A DNA stretch of 64,000 nt from Rarobacter faecitabidus. Its GTDB lineage: Bacteria > Actinomycetota > Actinomycetes > Actinomycetales > Cellulomonadaceae. The notes beneath the pieces were generated by a model. It was not told where the DNA came from and ran no database searches. It saw only the letters and a list, made by a program, of their open reading frames with translations. The translations under genes and the position numbers were made by a program. The stretch lies in NCBI RefSeq assembly GCF_006716265.1, contig NZ_VFOS01000001.1, forward strand, positions 372,001 through 436,000. The letters run 5' to 3'. The first letter of the stretch is position 1, and every line of letters starts with the position of its first letter. Below are positions 59,951 to 64,000 of this stretch, in pieces.

Positions 59951-61675
59951 TCAGTTGGTGGGCGTGATGCTGGTGAACCAGGAGGACGGCATGGAGCCGA
60001 GGCGCGAGCGCACGACGTCTGCCTTGGCTGTGTAGGTGGCCGTCTTGCCTGAAGTGGACGTTGCCCGGAGGGTCTTAGCCTGGCCGGACGCGTAGCGCTC
60101 GGTCACCTCGAGTTTTGCGACGTTCGGCAATCCGAACACCGAGGCGACCCGGCTCGCGGCGATCGTCCTGGTCCAGGAGGCCATGGCATTCCCCGGCGCG
60201 CGCAGACTCTGGGCGTCATCCACGGACTTCAGGTAGTCCACGGGCGTTGCCCACACGTCCTCGCTGTTGGCGGTCGCGCCACCGGAGGACGAGTAGTAGT
60301 AGGTGGCGATGGGGGCGTTCTTGTGCGTGAGGACCTGTGCTTGCGCGCCGGAGATCGTCGCGTCCACGGCGGCCTTCCAGATTGCCCCGTAGTTGGTGGT
60401 GCCGACCGTCTCGTTCTCCTTGTTCCAGCCCGTGTAGTTCTGGTCGCGGACGTCATCGACGAGGTGGCAGTTGCACTTGGCCTTGAGCTTTCCCTGAGGC
60501 TTAGCGGCCGTGACCCTCATGCGGACGAGGGCGTAACTCCGGGCCGTGATCGCCTGAGCGGACAGTGCCGCTGCGCCCTGGTTCTTGGCGGAGCCCCAAC
60601 TCGATGGCATTTCCGCGATGCCGTAGAGGTACTCGTTCAGGGGCAGGTCGTTGACGATGTTGAGGCGCTTGTCGATCGCGGACACTTTGAGAACCCCGTG
60701 CCGGTAGGTGCCGTTCGCGCCGGTGATCTTCGCAACGGCCGCAGTTCCGGCACCAGGGAACTCGTCGGTACCCGACCACTGGAGGATCATCCCGTCCGCG
60801 GTCCAGGACAACGGCGTCAGGCTCGATCCCGTGACGTCGGCCTTGACCCGGCTACCGGAGATCGAGAGCTTGAGCTTCATTCCCTTGGTGGCGATCCCGG
60901 ATGAGGGGAAGATGACGTTCCCCTCGGGATCCACCACCCGCCAGCGGCCTCGGTCCACGGAGAAGGTCGTGGTGTTGGCGCTGTCAGCGTAGCCGCTGAA
61001 CGAGTATGGCTCCGGCCCGAACACCTGCACGCCGATGCGGGCGGGCACGGCGATGGTCTGCACCTTTGCGCCCGTATAGTACGCCCGCAGGATCGTGGCG
61101 GCGCTATCGCCCTCGCGCGCCCGCTCGTACGCGCCGAACTGGGACATGCCGACGCCGTGGCCGAATCCGGATCCGTTGATCGTGAACGCGCGCGCCGCGG
61201 TGAGTTTGCTCGGGGCCGCCACCGAGGCCTTGACCTTGATCGTGATCGACTTCGAGTAGGAACTGCCCTGCTTGATCCGGTACTTCGAAGTCTTGGCCGG
61301 CTTAACCTTGATGCTCGCCTTGCCCTTGGCGATCGTTGCCTTAACCGAGGTGTTCTTCCACTTGCCGCCGTCGTACTTCTGCAGCCGAACGGACGCCTTC
61401 GTGACGGGCTTGCCCTTCTTCTTGAACACGACCTTTATGGTGGCTTTGGCCCCACGGGTGATAGTTGTCTTGGGTGCCGTGGCCTGGAGGGTCACCTTCG
61501 CGGGCTGGACAGCGTGGGAGGCGGGCGCTGCGGATACGCCGAGCGCTCCGATCAGCGCGAGGATGGCGGCGAAGGCCGAGAACCTGTGTCGGGATTCGAC
61601 ATAGGCGCGCGTGAGCGCCCGGTTCGCTGGGCGCGGCGGTTTAGTCACATGAGTCACATTAGTCACAGGTGCCAC
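59951..61675 (-). CDS. SpoIID/LytB-domain cell wall protein
   Basis: About 574 residues from GTG 61675. A signal segment (about 32-55) is followed by a Lys-rich beta domain (about 57-155) that may hold wall polymers, then the SpoIID domain from about 165 with GSGFGHGVGMSQFG, LPLNEYLYGIAEMPSSWG, and QAITARSYALVRM. SpoIID is a peptidoglycan lytic transglycosylase in endospore formers; the non-sporulating relatives remodel the wall. Four in-frame GTG codons exist and three lie inside the TGTGAC repeats. The first is used because a -10-like sequence is just upstream. The gene ends 93 bp from the LicC-like gene on the other strand. Confidence 0.88.
   Translation of the reverse strand: MAPVTNVTHVTKPPRPANRALTRAYVESRHRFSAFAAILALIGALGVSAAPASHAVQPAKVTLQATAPKTTITRGAKATIKVVFKKKGKPVTKASVRLQKYDGGKWKNTSVKATIAKGKASIKVKPAKTSKYRIKQGSSYSKSITIKVKASVAAPSKLTAARAFTINGSGFGHGVGMSQFGAYERAREGDSAATILRAYYTGAKVQTIAVPARIGVQVFGPEPYSFSGYADSANTTTFSVDRGRWRVVDPEGNVIFPSSGIATKGMKLKLSISGSRVKADVTGSSLTPLSWTADGMILQWSGTDEFPGAGTAAVAKITGANGTYRHGVLKVSAIDKRLNIVNDLPLNEYLYGIAEMPSSWGSAKNQGAAALSAQAITARSYALVRMRVTAAKPQGKLKAKCNCHLVDDVRDQNYTGWNKENETVGTTNYGAIWKAAVDATISGAQAQVLTHKNAPIATYYYSSSGGATANSEDVWATPVDYLKSVDDAQSLRAPGNAMASWTRTIAASRVASVFGLPNVAKLEVTERYASGQAKTLRATSTSGKTATYTAKADVVRSRLGSMPSSWFTSITPTN
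61644..61667 (-). promoter_or_regulatory. Three 9-bp-spaced TGTGAC boxes (MtrA-like) over the SpoIID-like start
   Basis: On the plus strand GTCACA occurs at 61644-61649, 61653-61658 and 61662-61667, so minus-strand TGTGAC repeats have an exact 9-bp period. They cover the first codons, reading V-T-N-V-T-H-V-T in frame. Unlike the amidase boxes they lie downstream of the probable -10 sequence (TACCGT, about 11 nt upstream of the GTG), a placement that suits repression. Confidence 0.65.
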
Positions 61676-61765
61676 GCTTGTCGACTACGGTACGGGGCAT
61701 CCCCCCCGCAACCAATCGCGCGCCGTCACGGGCGAGCGGTGCGCGCCAGCGTTAGCCTAAGCCGG

Positions 61766-62638
61766 CTAGCCCAGCGAGTCGCGCACACCGAAGGGCAGGC
61801 GCGTCAGCATGGCGTGTCGCGCGGCGGCGACGTTCTGCGAGCGAATGGCTGCCGCCAGATCCCGATCGCGGCGTTCGGCGAGCACCGCGGCGATAAACGC
61901 CTCCGGATGGGTCCCCGGCGGTGGCCCGGGCGCGACCGAGGGTTCGAGCATCCCGGCGATCTGATTCCCGAGTGCCGCCCTTGGGCCAGGAGCGAGCTTG
62001 TGGGCCCGCTCAAGGAACTGGCGCGCGACGAGCGCCCGTCTCGGGTCCAGTTGCCGCAGGTCCGCATGCCGCGCCCATGGCGCCAGGTCCGCGGGCATGA
62101 CGAGGGGTGACGTCTTGATCGTCCCTCCTCGCACGCGAATGGCGTAGGTGCCAGCGAGTAGATCGCCTAGGCGCTTGCCCTTGTTGTTGAAGAAGGACAC
62201 CGCTATGGCGATCGCGCCCGACGTCATCCATATCTCAAAGACGGCGACCAGTGCGCGGATGAGCGCGTGCCGGAACCTAATCGGGCCGCCGTCGTCGCGG
62301 ACGATGCGGATGCCCATGGCGAGCCGGCCCAGCGACCGGCCGCGCGTGAACGTCTCGACGATGGTGGGAAGCGCGACGAACGCGCCCACGAAGGTCAGGA
62401 TCTGCGCGACCGCGACGGTGTCCTCGTCCAACCCGCCGGGCAGCAGCCTGTCGAGTGCGGCCAGGCCCGTCATCAACGCCCACAGGGCCAAGAGAACGGC
62501 GAGTGCGTCGATGATTCCGGAGAGCAGCCTGACGGCGAAGGCGACCGGCCTGGTGTCGGCGACGACGCCCTCGGACAGCACCGTTCCCTCGAGGAGGGCG
62601 AGTTCTACGTCCTCCACCCGGGACTGCTGGATAGCCAT
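61766..62638 (-). CDS. RDD family membrane protein
   Basis: A protein of 290 residues from ATG 62638; an upstream frame to 62713 is not supported. The RDD domain (about 25-165) has the Arg in RPVAFAVRLLSGIIDALAVLL (with Asp in the same helix), further helices near 75-95 and 125-150, and the SLGRLAMGIRIVRDDGG segment. The remaining 120 residues are a cytoplasmic, Ala/Arg-rich domain. RDD proteins are poorly characterised and some act in transport or stress. The neighbours SpoIIM-like and DUF58 form the usual actinobacterial group (often with MoxR), which suggests a membrane complex. Confidence 0.88.
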   Translation of the reverse strand: MAIQQSRVEDVELALLEGTVLSEGVVADTRPVAFAVRLLSGIIDALAVLLALWALMTGLAALDRLLPGGLDEDTVAVAQILTFVGAFVALPTIVETFTRGRSLGRLAMGIRIVRDDGGPIRFRHALIRALVAVFEIWMTSGAIAIAVSFFNNKGKRLGDLLAGTYAIRVRGGTIKTSPLVMPADLAPWARHADLRQLDPRRALVARQFLERAHKLAPGPRAALGNQIAGMLEPSVAPGPPPGTHPEAFIAAVLAERRDRDLAAAIRSQNVAAARHAMLTRLPFGVRDSLG

Positions 62639-62697
62639 GCCCGCATCTTCCCACAGGAATCCAGCGAAGGCCGGTAGGAGTGTGTCAAGGTAGAGCC

Positions 62698-63684
62698 GTG
62701 GACCTGGACGCATTCATCGTGGTGAGCCGCCCGCGCTGGGAGCGACTCGATGCGCTCATCAAGCGCCGTCGGCTGAGCGGGCGCGAGGCGGACGAGCTGG
62801 TCCAGTTGTATCAACAGGCTGCCACTGACCTGTCGGTGGTTCGCTCCACGGCCGCGGATCCCGTACTCATCTCGCGCTTGTCGGAGTTGCTGCTACGGGC
62901 TCGGGCGCACATCGCCGGGGCCCGAGAGAACACGTGGGAGTCTGTGATCCGCTTCTTCGTGGCGTCCCTGCCAGCGGCGCTGTATCGCGTTCGCTGGTGG
63001 ACGGCCGCGGTCGCCATCGGTGTGATCGCTGTCGCCACGGTGACGGCGATCTGGGTGGCCACGACGCCCGAGGGTCTCGCGAGCATGGGTTCGCCAGAGG
63101 TCCGCGAACAGTACGTCTACCACGCCTTCGCGGAATACTACGACCCGGGACTCGGCTTCGCCTCACGCGTGTGGAGCAATAACGCATGGATAGCGGCGCA
63201 GTGTGTCGCCCTCGGCATCACGGGTCTGTGGCCCGCGTACGCGCTGCTGCAGAATGCTATCAACGTCGGCGCAGTCGCCGGGCTCATGGGCGCATACGGC
63301 GAACTCGATACCTTCTTCGCGCTGATTCTGCCGCACGGCATGCTCGAACTCACGTCGATCTTCATCGCTGGCGGCGCCGGACTCAAACTTTTCTGGACGT
63401 GGATCGATCCCGGCCGACGACCGCGCGCCGTCGCGCTCGCGCAGGAGGGGCGGGCCCTGTTCACCGTGGCTATCGGTCTCGTTCTCACGCTGCTCTTGTC
63501 AGGCGTCGTGGAGGGGTTCGTCACCGGGTCCGGCCTGCCGACGTGGGCCAAGATGACGATTGGCGCCGCGGCGCTCGCTCTCGTGATCGCCTACGCGGGA
63601 GTCTTCGGCCGGCGGGCAGTGAGGCGCGGCCACTCCGGAGACCTAACGCAGGACGATGCGGGATACGAGTTGCAGTACGCCTGA
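62698..63684 (+). CDS. SpoIIM-like membrane protein (stage II sporulation protein M family)
   Basis: A protein of 328 residues from GTG 62698 (AAGG ribosome-binding site). A cytoplasmic helical N-terminus (VDLDAFIVVSRPRWERLDAL, then EADELVQLYQQAATDLSVVR) precedes five to six membrane helices between about 95 and 310. Actinobacterial members of the SpoIIM family share this N-terminal rod and membrane pattern and sit beside RDD and DUF58 genes, as here. The cell does not appear to sporulate, so the role is likely in a DUF58/MoxR/RDD membrane assembly. Divergent from RDD and convergent with DUF58. Confidence 0.85.
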   Translation: MDLDAFIVVSRPRWERLDALIKRRRLSGREADELVQLYQQAATDLSVVRSTAADPVLISRLSELLLRARAHIAGARENTWESVIRFFVASLPAALYRVRWWTAAVAIGVIAVATVTAIWVATTPEGLASMGSPEVREQYVYHAFAEYYDPGLGFASRVWSNNAWIAAQCVALGITGLWPAYALLQNAINVGAVAGLMGAYGELDTFFALILPHGMLELTSIFIAGGAGLKLFWTWIDPGRRPRAVALAQEGRALFTVAIGLVLTLLLSGVVEGFVTGSGLPTWAKMTIGAAALALVIAYAGVFGRRAVRRGHSGDLTQDDAGYELQYA

Positions 63685-63703
63685 CGCCCGCCCAGGGAGC
63701 AAA

Positions 63704-64000
63704 TCAGAGCTGGCCTGAGGACTTCAGTTCGAGGTAGCGGTCTGCGAGGCGGGGCGCGAGCTGTTCGCCTGGCGCATCGATAACGCTGACTCCCAGGCGG
63801 CCCAGTTCGGCGCTGATCGCCGCTCGGTCGAGTTCGGAGCGCAGGAAGGCCGCCAGTTCGAACGCGTCGGCCGGGGGCTCGTCCGCGCCCGAGGGCGCCG
63901 CATCGCCGCGGGGCACCGCGTCAGTCGCCGCCGCGCTGTGCCACGGGCCGCCGTCGCTGGTGGCCGCCGACGCGAGGACGACGCGATGCCGCTGAGTGAG
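63704..64000 (-). CDS. DUF58 protein, C-terminal part only (runs off the right edge)
   Basis: The last 98 residues of a frame that enters from beyond base 64000 and ends at 63704. The visible end, LTQRHRVVLASAATSDGG at the right edge through ISAELGRLGVSVIDAPGEQL and APRLADRYLELKSSGQL, matches the C-terminal pattern of DUF58 proteins, which close with an A-x-x-LADRYL-x-LK-x-x-G-x-L segment. DUF58 proteins contain a degenerate von Willebrand-A fold and are usually encoded beside MoxR ATPases. The middle and N-terminus are outside the window. Confidence 0.85.
   Translation of the reverse strand, partial: LTQRHRVVLASAATSDGGPWHSAAATDAVPRGDAAPSGADEPPADAFELAAFLRSELDRAAISAELGRLGVSVIDAPGEQLAPRLADRYLELKSSGQL

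Noticed and set aside
61752-61769. Hairpin TAGCC...GGCTA after the RDD gene as a terminator
   Set aside because: The stem is only 5-6 bp, overlaps the stop codon, and has no U-tract.
61157-62110. Open frame of 317 codons on the plus strand across the SpoIID-like and RDD genes
   Set aside because: It spans two genes and their gap on the other strand, with shadow composition and no ribosome-binding site.

Overview
This window is G+C-rich chromosomal DNA from an actinobacterium. The evidence is a WhiB2-type iron-sulfur regulator, TIGR03089, DUF3499, DUF5719 and DUF2304 proteins, LytR-CpsA-Psr (LCP) proteins with long Pro/Ala-rich cytoplasmic tails, and a block (whiB, zincin-like protein, DUF3499) matching the Rv3258c-Rv3260c order of Mycobacterium tuberculosis as I remember it. 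No arabinogalactan or mycolate genes appear. A ribitol-teichoic-acid type locus does, which fits a Micrococcales/Actinomycetales-like organism. I cannot name the genus. No phage, transposon, CRISPR, rRNA or tRNA was recognised.

Layout. (1) 1-3439, minus strand: GT2, DUF2304, LCP and the start of a second LCP-like gene. (2) 3513-24763: a glycan cluster. It has a wbpD-wbpE-wbpB-like trio, a run of glycosyltransferases around a PglK/MsbA-like ABC flippase, an acyltransferase, a UDP-GlcNAc 2-epimerase, two nucleotide-sugar dehydrogenases and a large DUF6541-like membrane protein. (3) 24809-35778: an OafA-like acyltransferase, all four dTDP-L-rhamnose genes (rfbB, rfbC, rfbD, rfbA) and two large glycosyltransferases. 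(4) 35838-46454: a teichoic-acid locus with a bifunctional CDP-ribitol synthase (Bcs1 type), three CDP-polyol phosphotransferase modules in two proteins, a pyruvyl transferase, a TarS-like glycosyltransferase and a TIGR03089 protein. (5) 46700-53244: the conserved whiB2 neighbourhood. (6) 53332-61675: a PGRP-type amidase, a GT2, the TagGH exporter, a LicC-like nucleotidyltransferase and a SpoIID-like protein. (7) 61766-64000: RDD, SpoIIM-like and DUF58 genes.

How the genes fit together (inference): the window makes the activated sugars (dTDP-rhamnose, probably UDP-ManNAc3NAcA, UDP-glucuronate, CDP-ribitol). It assembles a lipid-linked heteropolysaccharide and a polyol-phosphate polymer, exports them by the PglK-like flippase and TagGH, and attaches them to peptidoglycan through LCP proteins. 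The amidase and SpoIID-like protein remodel the wall. Both carry three TGTGAC boxes at exact 9-bp spacing, which looks like MtrA control. Many transcription units begin with a TANNNT box 6-8 nt before the start codon, which indicates leaderless mRNAs.
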